DNA of 64,000 nt from Amoebidium appalachense (Eukaryota; Ichthyosporea): assembly GCA_963693365.1 (NCBI GenBank), contig CAVNZM010000001.1, positions 12,586,001 through 12,650,000 of the forward strand. The letters run 5' to 3'. A program made the translations under genes and the position numbers. Below, piece by piece: positions 44,679-55,026 of the stretch (the stretch's first letter is position 1; every line of letters starts with the position of its first letter). A model generated the notes under the pieces. The model was not told the DNA's origin and did not search any database. It was given only the letters and a program-made list of their open reading frames with translations.

Positions 44679-47354
44679 ATGGGAAGAGCAAAATGTCCAG
44701 TTCCCATGTATGAAGGAGAAGGCAAGGGCAAAATCTCCTACTCAATGTGGGCCATGCGCATGAAGTGCTTCCTCGAGGGCGAGGAATTATGGTACACGAT
44801 TGAAGACGTGGCTCCTGAAGTGATAGGAGAGGACGGCGAACTGGTGGAGCAACCTCCGGTGGAGATCGACCCCTTGGACCAGAAGAAGGCGACTTCCTAC
44901 CTGGTGGAGACACTAGGTGATGTACCTGCAAGCCTGTGTCGGCGAGCTATTGCCGTAGGAAATCCCAAGGACATATGGGATACGGTAGCATCATACGCTG
45001 CGCGCAACACAGATGAGCACAAGAGAATGTTGATTCAACAGTTCTGGCGTGCTGATATGATGCCGACGGAAAGCGTGCTGGAGTATGCGGCCCGTCTGGA
45101 GTGCATTGTGCAGGATCTTCTTCATATCGACCCCAATGGAGTTAGTGAGGACATGGTTGCCGAGAAATTCCTGGACGGTGTAGGCGCTGACGACCGATTC
45201 CGCACCGACGTTAGGACCATTCAAGCTTTACCAGCAGCTGAGAAGACAATGGAAAAGATAATCGCCAAGCTGCGTGGTTTTGAGGAGAACGAGGCTGCAA
45301 GGGAGCAGCAGCGGGTGATGATGACCAGCACCCAAGGGCGCGGCGGTACGCCACGACAGGACACCGGCAAGCCGCGCGTGACTGACATATCCAAGGTGGA
45401 GTGTTACAAATGTCACAAGTTTGGGCACTACAAGTCACAGTGTCCAAAGAAGAAGAAGGGCGGCAATCGCGGCGACAAGGCGAAGCAGAACGGAGCTTCC
45501 AAGGAGATACTCGCCATGGCGGTAAACAGCGGACTCCCTTCTTCAACTGAGTGGTATTGGGACTGCGGCGCAACCTCCCATGTCACATGCCGAAAGGACT
45601 GGATGGAAGACTTCCGCTCGATCACACCCAAACCCGTCGCTCTGGGTAACACCCCGGGTGTGATGGCGCTAGGAATAGGCGTCGTAAGATTAACAAGTGA
45701 GTTCCAGGGCAACAGCATGACATTTAGACTGCAGAATGTGCTGTACGTGCCAGTATTTGGAACTAACGTGATGTCGGCTTCAAGCGCCGGCAAGCACGGG
45801 TTAAGAGGCATCACCGACGGTCGACAGTGTACGATTGAGAGTGCCACAGATGGCCAAGTTGTGGCCCGTGGGGTAGTGGAGGGAGGCCTGTATCGTCTCC
45901 TAGTGAAACCCGTATGTGAGAGCGTGAACATGGTTACCACTGCAGTCGGCAGCAGTGGGGGTAACACCGTGTGTGAGCCGGTAAAGGGCAGCGCCAGTTT
46001 ATGGCACCGGCGGTTTGGTCATGTGGCAATAAACACGCTACAGAAGATGGTTAAAGAAAACATCGTCGAGGGTCTGTGCATCGACTGCAAACCCCAGGAT
46101 GACGGTGTGTGCGAGGGATGCGCGAGAGGGAAGCAAGCCCGGCTCTCTTTCAGTAAGCTACCCCGCAAGACAGCGCCAGCGAAGCTCGACAGAGTTCATT
46201 CTGATGTGGCAGGACCGTTCAACAAGGAGTCGCTGCAAGGTTCCAAGTATTATGTCACCTTCATCGACGACAAGACAAGGTTCACTACGGTGTACTTCAT
46301 GAAACATAAATCCCAAGTGCATACTTACTTCAAGAAGTACAAGGCACACGTAGAGAACTTGAAGCAACACGGTGCCAGCATCAAGATTCTGCGTTCCGAC
46401 AACGGGGGTGAGTACACCTCCACTGAGTTCAAGTCGTTCCTGGAAGCATGCGGCATTGAACATGAGGCGACAGTCCCTTACACACCAGAGCAGAATGGTG
46501 TAGCAGAGAGGGCTAACAGGACCATTGTCGAGACGGCGCGCTGCATGCTGCAGTCAGCAGGCATGAGTATGGGGTTCTGGCAGCTGGCAGTACAGGCAGC
46601 TGTGTACATCAAGAACCTGACGCCAACCACAGTACTGGGTGGCATGACACCTTGGGAGGCATGGTATGGAGAGAAGCCCGATGTTAGCCATCTACGTGTA
46701 TTTGGTAGCAAGGCATTTGTCCATGTGCCGAAGGACGAGCGCAGGAAGCTAGACGCCAAGAGTCGGGAGTGTAAATTCGTCGGCTACACAGGTGACAGCA
46801 AGACGTACTTGTTGTGGGACACCGAGGCGCGCAAGACTATCGTCGGGCGAGATGTGGTGATCGATGAATCATGCACCCCAAAGGCCGGTATTCCGGTGGT
46901 GCAAGATGAGCCAATGGAATTGCTGATGCATAAGCCAATCGGAAATCAGCAGAGCATGGAATCGAGGAATCCAATCAGCGTCAAGAAGCAACATTCCTTT
47001 CGGAAGCCTGCAATCGGCACTGACAGTGGATATGATTCAGATGCTATCGGCGACGGCGCGGGCGAGGACAGCGGCGATTCGGACGCGGCAGGGTCAGGAG
47101 ACGAGGAAGATAGTGCAGAGTTGCAGGTTGCAACCAGAAGTGCCTATCCGTCTATGACTACAAGGCGCGGTGGGACCTACGGCATCAACGCAGGTGTAGT
47201 AGAGTACCGCGACAGTATCAGCATGGCAATTGAGAGTGCTGATAGCAATGAGGATGACCCTGTGACACTGGAAGAAGCAATCTCCAGGCCAGCATCAAAC
47301 ACATCGACGTTCAGTACCACTACACCCGTGAGTGTGTGGAGAATGGGGATGTAG
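44679..47354 (+). CDS. copia Gag-protease-integrase polyprotein, truncated
   Basis: 891 codons, one frame. In order: Gag helical region (about 1-230); CCHC zinc knuckle CYKCHKFGHYKSQC (about 242-255); basic KKKKGG; retropepsin site WDCGATSH (Asp about 295); GAG-pre-integrase zinc domain (WHRRFGH, CEGCARGK); integrase core with HSDVAGP (Asp about 509), RSDNGGEY (Asp about 574) and NGVAER (Glu about 610), exactly 35 residues between the last two as required; then an acidic linker. The frame ends 21 codons past a deletion junction near 47285-47292, where RT should begin. The protease has Cys in place of the usual Ser/Thr after the catalytic Asp. It could supply Gag and integrase but not RT. Confidence 0.93.
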   Translation: MGRAKCPVPMYEGEGKGKISYSMWAMRMKCFLEGEELWYTIEDVAPEVIGEDGELVEQPPVEIDPLDQKKATSYLVETLGDVPASLCRRAIAVGNPKDIWDTVASYAARNTDEHKRMLIQQFWRADMMPTESVLEYAARLECIVQDLLHIDPNGVSEDMVAEKFLDGVGADDRFRTDVRTIQALPAAEKTMEKIIAKLRGFEENEAAREQQRVMMTSTQGRGGTPRQDTGKPRVTDISKVECYKCHKFGHYKSQCPKKKKGGNRGDKAKQNGASKEILAMAVNSGLPSSTEWYWDCGATSHVTCRKDWMEDFRSITPKPVALGNTPGVMALGIGVVRLTSEFQGNSMTFRLQNVLYVPVFGTNVMSASSAGKHGLRGITDGRQCTIESATDGQVVARGVVEGGLYRLLVKPVCESVNMVTTAVGSSGGNTVCEPVKGSASLWHRRFGHVAINTLQKMVKENIVEGLCIDCKPQDDGVCEGCARGKQARLSFSKLPRKTAPAKLDRVHSDVAGPFNKESLQGSKYYVTFIDDKTRFTTVYFMKHKSQVHTYFKKYKAHVENLKQHGASIKILRSDNGGEYTSTEFKSFLEACGIEHEATVPYTPEQNGVAERANRTIVETARCMLQSAGMSMGFWQLAVQAAVYIKNLTPTTVLGGMTPWEAWYGEKPDVSHLRVFGSKAFVHVPKDERRKLDAKSRECKFVGYTGDSKTYLLWDTEARKTIVGRDVVIDESCTPKAGIPVVQDEPMELLMHKPIGNQQSMESRNPISVKKQHSFRKPAIGTDSGYDSDAIGDGAGEDSGDSDAAGSGDEEDSAELQVATRSAYPSMTTRRGGTYGINAGVVEYRDSISMAIESADSNEDDPVTLEEAISRPASNTSTFSTTTPVSVWRMGM

Positions 47355-47461
47355 AACTTGTGTATTGCAGCACGAACAGTAACGTGGCCGACATGTGCAC
47401 CAAAGCTTTAGGGAGACTTAAGTTAGTGCAGCATCGGCAGGCCATCGGCATGGCTGAGTAA
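47291..47461 (+). pseudogene. copia RNase H C-terminal remnant
   Basis: In the frame two bases off the main polyprotein, this encodes the canonical copia C-terminus: KHIDVQYHYTRECVENGDVE, then VADMCTKALGR and GMAE stop. Its position directly after the integrase linker proves an internal deletion of RT plus most of RNase H, which also broke the frame. Confidence 0.9.
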
Positions 47462-47594
47462 GAACTACAATTAGTGTAGTGTTAATGTTCGTGTAGTAGG
47501 TGTTATATGTGTTAGTATAGTAGCATAGTTTTAGAGTTGCATCTTAGGTTTAGGTTGCATGCGGTAGATAGATAGAACACAGTGCAAGTGGGGG

Positions 47595-47900
47595 TGTCGA
47601 ACAGGATAGCCATCCGGTATGCCCTGCGTTAGCGTAGCACTAGTGATCGGGAATATTCGAGATATTCGGGATAAACTGGTGGATAGGTTCACGATAGATC
47701 AGGATAGATCTAGAGGAGTCTAGAAGATTCTGTTGGAGTGTTCTGATTGGTAGCGACTAGATCCATAGCGGCGGGTAGACCAATCGGGAATAGTATGTAA
47801 CATTCCAGTGAGCCAGACCACAAGTATATAAAGGTCCCGGTGGGCCAGTCAATGTAAGTCAGCAAATAATAAAGTCTCACAGAGAAACCTCTAAGTTACA
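47595..47900 (+). repeat. copia 3' LTR
   Basis: Same 306-bp unit as the 5' LTR, preceded by the purine tract GTGGGGG and followed by the target duplication GAAGG (47901-47905). Confidence 0.95.
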
Positions 47901-47905
47901 GAAGG

Positions 47906-49229
47906 GCCATTCGTTCAGCAACTATGGGGGTGAAAGCTCTTGATAATTCGCACAGATCTATTCGGACACTTTTGTCCTAATTAACCTATTTTTAGACGAT
48001 CACGCTATTTCTAGCGCAGTTGCATAGTAACCAGGCCTCAAAAAGGTGAAAAACGTGAAATTCACGTCATTTCGACTGTCATAGTAACATATATCATGTA
48101 GGGTCTCCGACACCATCTCTTGGGCGCATTTGGTCATCGAAGTTGGCGACCTTCTAAGAAAACACGTGGTTTTTCCGCTAAACCTTAATTTAAACTAATA
48201 TAACTTTGGTTGTGTGTTTCTGGAGCGGCTAAGACCACTATGTGCTGCTAGCTAGAGATATAGGCTAACGCATGCAAAAAACCCGACCACCTAATCTTAA
48301 CTTGAATTCTGAGGCAACCTACCTAAGGTCCAACTTAGGGCACTTTTATCGAGAAAACCTTAGCCACACTGTCCCTCTTACCACCCGTTCTACTTAAGAC
48401 AATGTTTACGACTTTTCTTCAATTTTCTGGCTAGTTAATGAGGAAAGTAAGTACGAAAGGTTTTAAACGTGGTTCTTCTTTACACTTGTTGCCACTAGTT
48501 CCAGTCCCTTCATATTGTAGAAAGACAAAATAAAGGAAGCTTATACCCCACGAAAGGTATGCTCGATGTCGTGTTACGCCCTAGCGTGTATACGAACTAC
48601 TCTAACTATCTGCACGCCTAAAGGGGCTTGAAACTGTGTATACGTATAAACTTTTCTTTGAGTTGGGTGGGAAGCGAGCAAAAACGTGTTCTTAGAAGAA
48701 CTTCGAAAAGCCCGTTCGCCGCGACCCCGCGAGACACTTCACAGACACGCGGCCCACTGGCCAGACAAATACCACAGTGACATTCAGCCAATCACAACAC
48801 TCCCTCCCCCACAGTTGCTTGCTACACGCACTCCACACCATTGGCTACCGCCACCTCAGACACCCCTACAGCACTACAACACGTACACACCTTTACTCAC
48901 AATACATATAGGCATACACACGCGCGAGCAGGCAACATGGGTCTCGCCAAGCACACAGCAAGAAGCAATACAACATATAACATGAAGAGTACGCAGAGGC
49001 ATGGAGCATGCGCGCGCGCACCAAACAATCAGCCGCCGCTGCATCAGATTCTCCCCATACCACTGAATAATCTCCCCATACTCCACTTAGACCCCGGAAT
49101 CACTATGCAGGAAACCCCCGAAATTCACTCACCAAAAGACAAAATATAGAAGCAAACTAATACGAATCAGCTCAGCACATGACACTCGAGACTCAAACCC
49201 AAAGCAGTCTGCAAAGTCTGCAACTTTAC
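47906..49229. other. unassigned sequence between retroelements
   Basis: Unique sequence of ordinary composition without homopolymer runs until the C run at 49232-49277. A minus-strand ATG at 47908-47910 is the candidate start of the RT-like frame. No other gene is seen. It may include the 3' flank of the piggyBac-like element, but no terminal repeats were recognised. Confidence 0.35.
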
Positions 49230-49280
<51 letters not shown>

Positions 49281-50825
49281 TCTCTCTCTCACACCTACTG
49301 CTCCTGCTCTGGTTCTGCGGTGGCGTACCAGGTGCAGCTTGTAGCAGTTGCGATCTGAAATTTTTGTAGCACAATGTCACACCGCACCTGCTGCACATCC
49401 AGCAGACCCTGCTGCGCTTGTATCCCTTTTGATCCGTGCGCACGCACATAACACAGTCGAGCCACTTGCCGGAACCAATAAGCACCGGGTGACAGTGCAA
49501 GAAAAGTGCTGACTAAGTTACGGCAAAAGTCCCTACTATTCTCGCCTGACTAGCAGAGTGTACACACTATAACTAACACGTACCTGGGCACACATGCATA
49601 TGAATGAGAGTATACGTGGGTGATCAGGCCACTAAACTAACAGACATAAACACGTGCAGAGTGGTGCTGGGCAATGCACGATGCCACAGTGACACACAGC
49701 ACTAACAGAGAGGGTAGTGTGGAGAGGTAGAAACACAGTTGCATGTTCTGTCAATATACGTCTAATTTATTATGCTCGATTCTCACCTATTTATCTGCCG
49801 CAGGCAGATTCCATGAATACAGATCTATCCAAAGGTATTTGCGCATCTGATTGGCAAATACGATGAATACTATGAATCTGACCAATCATATAACGACACG
49901 TACATGAACGGAAATCAAACTGCATTCCCCTCATACGGTCCAATTGCAGACAAAACACCCGACTACACAGAAAACATGAAAAGCATGCACAACAATCGTC
50001 GGATGCGTGCTGAAGTTCCTCTCGCTATCGCCAACAGCTAAACTATGAATACCACACGTGCCTAATGAATAACAGAGGGCAAACAAGAGCATGCCGGACA
50101 TGCTTATGAAATAAAGGGAGATAAAGCACAAAAAAACGATCGTATCTAACTATGTATGCTATGTGCTCGTGCAACCTGTGTAAACCAAAGATGTGCAACT
50201 AATGAAGAATTGTGCTGTGCACGTGCGTGCGAAATGCATATGCCAACTCGTGCACTATTGTTGTATATTCTGGCAGACAGAGGTTGCTTCGTTTGGCGGT
50301 TGTGGTGTTTGTTGACAGCGAGTTTAGTATGCGCGCGCTTTGTTTGCTGGCTTGCAGAAGTGGGTTGTTGAGAAGTTCACCCGCAAGTTTTTGGCGCCAC
50401 TGCTCGTTTGAAAGTGCATTCTTGTCCCCGTCTGCAATGAAATGCTTGTAGGCCAGGTAGGTGTTTACAAACACCATACCAACTAACCCAGCAAAGGTGC
50501 GGTGCCAGGGTGTGTGGGGGACCCATGCCTGCTCGAGTGAACTGTTCCCTTGCCGGAGCTTGTTGTGTACGTCTGCACTGTTGAAATATGTGAAGTATTC
50601 GCGCACTACTTTTGGCATGGGCACTTGTGTTCCGTTTTTTGTGATACGGGGAGCTCCTGCTTCCGTACTTCCTGCCGTCGTTACTACACGCATGCTGAAA
50701 TCCTTATGCTGCCAACGTATGGGGGGGATGGGAGAGGGAGAGGGCGAGCCCCCCGCCCCCCTCCCCCCCCGGGCCCTCCCCCCTCCCCCCAATAAAAAGG
50801 ATATATACGCCTTCGCACATCCCAC
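49230..50825 (-). pseudogene. piggyBac-like DDE transposase, partial
   Basis: The minus-strand frame 50825-50199 carries the C-terminal half of a piggyBac-type DDE domain: IRWQHKDFSMRVVTT, PMPKVVREYFTYFNSADVHN, then WHRTFAGLVGMVFVNTYLAYKHF, matching the family's conserved block after the last catalytic Asp. About 700 bases further on (49500-49250) is a Cys/His zinc ribbon: HCHPVLIG, CVMC, CWMCSRCGVTLC, the usual C-terminal domain. The gap may be an intron or decay. The N-terminal half and first catalytic residues are missing; the gypsy LTR at 50999 begins 174 bases upstream. A G/C-rich insertion near 50745-50800 breaks the upstream end. Confidence 0.7.
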
Positions 50826-50998
50826 AACTAGCTGAATCTCGCTCCGTGGTACTTCTTCTACTTTCCTGTCAGTCGTAGTCTATGTGTACAAACCATTTAT
50901 TGTTCTTTAATACTTGCACAGTTGTGCCTGTGAGCTGCTGTTTCGTTTCCCATTCTTCACCAACCGCTCTTTACTCCAACGTTCATCATCGTTCCTGA

Positions 50999-51636
50999 TG
51001 TCGTATCCTAATATATGTGTACTAGAGACGCGGCACTCTACTAAGTGTACACACACGAAAAGGAACGAACGTGTACAGAAAAACGGTAAAGTTTATTAAG
51101 ACCAGGCTCCGACGGGCAAACTTAGATCCGTACGGATTGAGTCTAAGTTACGACTGAGGCCATCAAGGCCGTGCCCTCAAAGATCATCATCACCTGGCCC
51201 CCTACGATGCCACATTCCATTAACATTCCGATCTACTTTTATCTTGCGCCTGCACGAGCTAAGTCGATCTACTCAACTAATATATTTATCTATGTCTCAC
51301 CCCTCACCCTCCCCCTAGTGGCACCGCAGAGTCTAAATCTACATTTCATACTATCCTCCCCCCCCCTCCCTCCCCCCCTTTCCTCTACATCTACATATAT
51401 AAATACGTTTGGCAACACACTATCTAACCTTGCCAATACTTACAAAAGGGCTTCTGCCCGAACAATCACATTCCTAAGTCCTCCTACGATCTATCCTACA
51501 CACTAATTAGAATTCTATTGGACGGCTGTCCCGGCTGACGTGGTCCAATGCCCTGCGCCGGCAGAGGCAAGATGCACGCAGCTGCCAGACAGCTATCTTG
51601 AGGCCTCGGTCTTGATCTTGATGATCTGTGGACCCG

Positions 51637-51667
<31 letters not shown>

Positions 51668-51730
51668 CCCCCCCCCCCGATCTCGATCGTAGACTTAGGC
51701 TAATCTGCTGAGACGGATTAGTATATGTCA
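50999..51730 (-). repeat. Ty3/gypsy 3' LTR of element B
   Basis: Reverse complement of the gypsy LTR: TGTCGTATCC at 50999 to ATATGTCA at 51730 (TG..CA). Immediately followed, in plus coordinates, by the complement of the polypurine tract (ACTCCCCCCCC). Confidence 0.95.
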
Positions 51731-51913
51731 ACTCCCCCCCCGGCCCCCGGAAAAGCTGAGTCCCACCTCAGTCACATTACATCTAACACCCCCTAAAAAG
51801 ACATAGACTAATCAGTCTCCCAAAAAAATTAAAATTAAATAAATTACGAAGAAAAATAATAAATTAATCTACACCATAAGCTTGATACCTACGGAGACAC
51901 CTATGATAATAAA

Positions 51914-53803
51914 TTAAATTCCTACGACTACGTTCACACTCCTCCTCGGTCTCCTCCCCCCCCCTCCCCCTCCCCCCGTGTGTCTACGTGTATTTGCATC
52001 ACTCCCCCCCCCGGCCCCCTCCCCCGTCGACTTTTTCAAACCACGATTAAACTGAGGAATAACTCTCTTTGGCCTAGAGGGAGCACTAGGCAACTCCCTC
52101 TGCACTAATCTAGCCTCATAAGCACGAATAGAAAACGGGCAATCCAAATGAAACTCAGGCAACCACTGATCTTCCTGATAACCTCCCTCAAAACGAATTA
52201 AATAATAATTTACCTTACCTTCCTTACCTTCGATAACCTTTTTATCCATAATTTTATCTACTGCAGCCTCCGATACATCCACCGACCCGTCATAGTCGGG
52301 GGTGAATGCATCTAACACTCGACGGCCCTCCGGCCGTTTAACCCTAAGGGCCCTATCATAATATTCCTTTATATCATCTACATTATAAAATCTAACATCA
52401 CTCTCATTATCTAACCTCTGCACCTTATATTCCGTCGGACCTAACCTAGCCACTATTTTATACGGGCCAATGAAAAGAGGCAACCATTTCTTACCATACT
52501 TACGAAGACCTTCACCTTCACCCTTACCTTCCTGCTCCTGCTTATATCTCTTTTTCCTAGTATGATCCCTAATTAAAACTAAAGTACCCTCGGCAAATTC
52601 ACGTAACGGACGTGTGGACACGTCTGCACGTGTCTGTGCCTGCTGTGTACGGGCCAGAGCTGCATCACGTGCAGCCCGGGCCCGGGTTAGTAGCTGCTCC
52701 CGGAACTCAGTCCAGTGGGGATAGGTTAGTCGGTCAGCCCCCCCCATCGGCAAAAGTGCCGTATCTAACAAACTAATAGCCTCCTGCCCATAGACCAAAT
52801 AAAACGGAGAAAAACCAGTCACAGCATGAGGGGTAGAATTATATGAATGAGCAATAAACCTAGACATATGATCCCAATCATTAGCCTCCACATCCACCAT
52901 TTTGCCAAAGGACTTCTGAAACACTGCATGCACACGTTCAGAGATGGCATTTGCTTGAGGGTGATATGCAGACGTAGTGATATGAGCTACCCTTAAAATT
53001 TTACACACCTCCGACACCAACTGATTTAAAAACACACGACTCCTATCCGTTAACAAAACACGAGGACAACCAAACCTAAGACAAATTTCATCCACAAAAA
53101 TACGAGCAAACAAAACGGCATTAGCAGTGGGGAGAGGAAAAACTTCAACCCAACGAGTGGCCACATCGGTGACGGTAACAAGAACAGTGTTACCCTCAAC
53201 CGTAGAATTAAAAGGACCGACCACATCCACTGCTACCCTTTCAAACATACGAACATTAAAATCCCTAATAAACGACGGGCGGGAACGAGAGTGGGGACTC
53301 TCATTCCTTTCCTGACAATGCATGCATGACAACACATAATCCCTCACCTCCCTACTCATACCCGGCCAAAAATACGAACGATTAACACGAAGCAACGTCC
53401 TATTTACACCTAAATGACCAGCCATGGGATGCTCATGCACCATATGCAAAACCTCAGGCACAAGTGCCGTCGGGACCCAAACTCGGTGTCCGTCTGGCCC
53501 AGAACAATGATAAACTAAATCCTGCTCTACCTGACACATTTTTGCTAACTTAGCTACCTTAATCATCTGCCTTTTATTTTTAAATTTAATCGAATCAACC
53601 GGCCCCTTTAAATAATTCTTAACCAGACCAATCAACACATCATCCTCCTGAGCTAAGATCAAAGCCGTAGGTGCTAAGGCAGGGGCCGAGCCATGAGACT
53701 CGGTCCCGACCTCAGACACTGACAAATACCTCCCCCCCCCCTCTCCTACACTTATAAGCAAGCAACCCCGGAACCCAAGAAGACACATCCACAGACACAG
53801 CAT
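51914..53803 (-). CDS. gypsy integrase with chromodomain-like C-terminus
   Basis: 629 codons. In order: linker; HHCC zinc domain (HEHPMAGHLG, CMHCQE); integrase core with AVDVVGPF (Asp), LLTDRSRVF (Asp) and NAISERVHA (Glu), 35 residues between the last two; a Lys/Glu-rich stretch; the GPYKIVARLGPTEYKVQRL beta domain; and then VDKIMDKKVIEGKEGKVNYY followed by RFEGGYQEDQWLPEFHL, which fits a chromodomain and would mark the element as a chromovirus-type Ty3 element. Chromodomains steer integration toward marked chromatin. The frame is open through a 10-base G run (complement of 53732-53741), which has 8 G in the other copy. Confidence 0.88.
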   Translation of the reverse strand: MLCLWMCLLGFRGCLLISVGEGGGRYLSVSEVGTESHGSAPALAPTALILAQEDDVLIGLVKNYLKGPVDSIKFKNKRQMIKVAKLAKMCQVEQDLVYHCSGPDGHRVWVPTALVPEVLHMVHEHPMAGHLGVNRTLLRVNRSYFWPGMSREVRDYVLSCMHCQERNESPHSRSRPSFIRDFNVRMFERVAVDVVGPFNSTVEGNTVLVTVTDVATRWVEVFPLPTANAVLFARIFVDEICLRFGCPRVLLTDRSRVFLNQLVSEVCKILRVAHITTSAYHPQANAISERVHAVFQKSFGKMVDVEANDWDHMSRFIAHSYNSTPHAVTGFSPFYLVYGQEAISLLDTALLPMGGADRLTYPHWTEFREQLLTRARAARDAALARTQQAQTRADVSTRPLREFAEGTLVLIRDHTRKKRYKQEQEGKGEGEGLRKYGKKWLPLFIGPYKIVARLGPTEYKVQRLDNESDVRFYNVDDIKEYYDRALRVKRPEGRRVLDAFTPDYDGSVDVSEAAVDKIMDKKVIEGKEGKVNYYLIRFEGGYQEDQWLPEFHLDCPFSIRAYEARLVQRELPSAPSRPKRVIPQFNRGLKKSTGEGAGGGSDANTRRHTGGGGGGGRRPRRSVNVVVGI

Positions 53804-54093
53804 CTATTCCTTTCTGCTCACTCTCCCCCCCTTCCCCCCTCCCCCCCCCCGTCTCTCACTATCCCCCCTCCCCCTCCTTCTCTTCGTCAAACAAAATATA
53901 AGCAGCACGAGAGAGAGCATCACAGTCAACCATTGTTTCACCCTTGGCATAAAACAATTTATAGGAGAACTCACCGAGAGCCGCGGCCCACTTCTGCATC
54001 CTCTCGTTGACCAGACGAGTGGTGCCGGCCATGGCTAGGCAGGGCTTGTGGTCGGTGTAGACCTCAAACGTCCTGCCTGCGAGTATGCAATGT

Positions 54094-54142
54094 GCTTGGT
54101 CCGGTGCTTGATGGTGTTGGAGTGGACCAGAGCAATGGTGGA
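54094..54142 (-). mobile_element. copia-2 RNase H end, split off by gypsy D
   Basis: On the minus strand this encodes STIALVHSNTIKHRTKHIA, the copia RNase H C-terminal signature, continuing directly from the YCDNQST frame at 61754 once gypsy D and one GTGGA copy are removed. Confidence 0.85.
54138..54142 (+). other. target-site duplication GTGGA (left) of gypsy D
   Basis: Identical to 61754-61758 on the other side of the element. Confidence 0.92.
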
Positions 54143-54875
54143 TGACATATACTAATCCGTCTCAGCAGATTAGCCTAAGTCTACGATCGAGATCGGGGGG
54201 GGGGGGGGGGGGGGGGGGGGTGGCCCGGGTCCACAGATCATCAAGATCAAGTCCGGGGCCTCAAGATAGCTGTACAGCTGCGTGCATCATCTTGCCTCTG
54301 CCGGCGCAGGGCATTGGACCACGTCAGCCGGGACAGCCGTCCCTAGTAGAATTCTAATTAGTGTGTAGGATAGATCGTAGGAGGACTTAGGAATGTGATT
54401 GTTCGGGCAGAAGCCCTTTTGTAAGTATTGGCAAGGTTAGATAGTGTAGTGTATGTTGCCAAACGTATTTACTATATATGTAGATGTAGAGGAAAGGGGG
54501 GGAGGGAGGGGGGGGGAGGATAGTATGAAATGTAGATTTAGACTCTGCGGTGCCACTAGGGGGAGGGTGAGGGGTGAGACTTGGATAAATATATTAGTTG
54601 AGTAGATCGACTTAGCTCGTGCAGGCGCACGATAAAAGTAGATCGGAATGTTAATGGAATGTGGCATCGTAGGGGGCCAGGTGATGATGATCTTGTAGGG
54701 CACGGCCTTGATGGCCTCAGTCGTAACTTAGACTCATTCCGTTCGGATCTAAGTTTGCCCGTCGGAGCCTGGTCTTAATAAACTTTACCGTTTTTCTGTA
54801 CACGTTCGTTCCTTTTCGTGTGTGTACACTTAGTAGAGTGCCGCGTCTCTAGTACACATACATTAGGATACGACA
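54143..54875 (+). repeat. gypsy D 5' LTR
   Basis: TGACATATACTAATCC to TACGACA, with a G run at about 54197-54220 and an AATAAA at about 54776-54781. The next internal bases are AGCTACACC. Confidence 0.95.
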
Positions 54876-54965
54876 AGCTACACCTTTCTTTTAGTGCGGT
54901 TTTTCGCGCTAGGGTAACGCGGTGACAGTTCCTTCTGGGCTGTTGCTACACCTCAAACACACAGG

Positions 54966-54998
<33 letters not shown>

Positions 54999-55026
54999 AT
55001 AAACACAACCACCCGAACACCACACA

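Larger units (their letters stand above)
44326..47900 (+). mobile_element. Ty1/copia retrotransposon with RT deletion
   Basis: Two 306-bp LTRs (44326-44631 and 47595-47900, TGTCGAAC to TTACA), a 5-bp target duplication GAAGG, a primer-binding site right after the 5' LTR and a purine tract before the 3' LTR. At 3575 bp it is about 1.5 kb shorter than a typical copia element. The missing part is RT and most of RNase H. The two LTRs appear almost identical, so the insertion is recent. It sits 9 bases downstream of the ATG of the RT-like frame on the opposite strand. Confidence 0.95.
50999..54093 (-). mobile_element. Ty3/gypsy element B, 5'-truncated
   Basis: Minus-strand element retaining the end of RNase H, integrase, the chromodomain-like C-terminus, polypurine tract and 3' LTR. 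It is cut at 54093 inside RNase H, where a copia RNase H end begins (54094-54142). There is no 5' LTR, gag, protease or RT. Confidence 0.92.

Noticed and set aside
50212-50835. Plus-strand Cys-rich frames
   Set aside because: Complement of the piggyBac-like transposase, which has the recognisable motifs.
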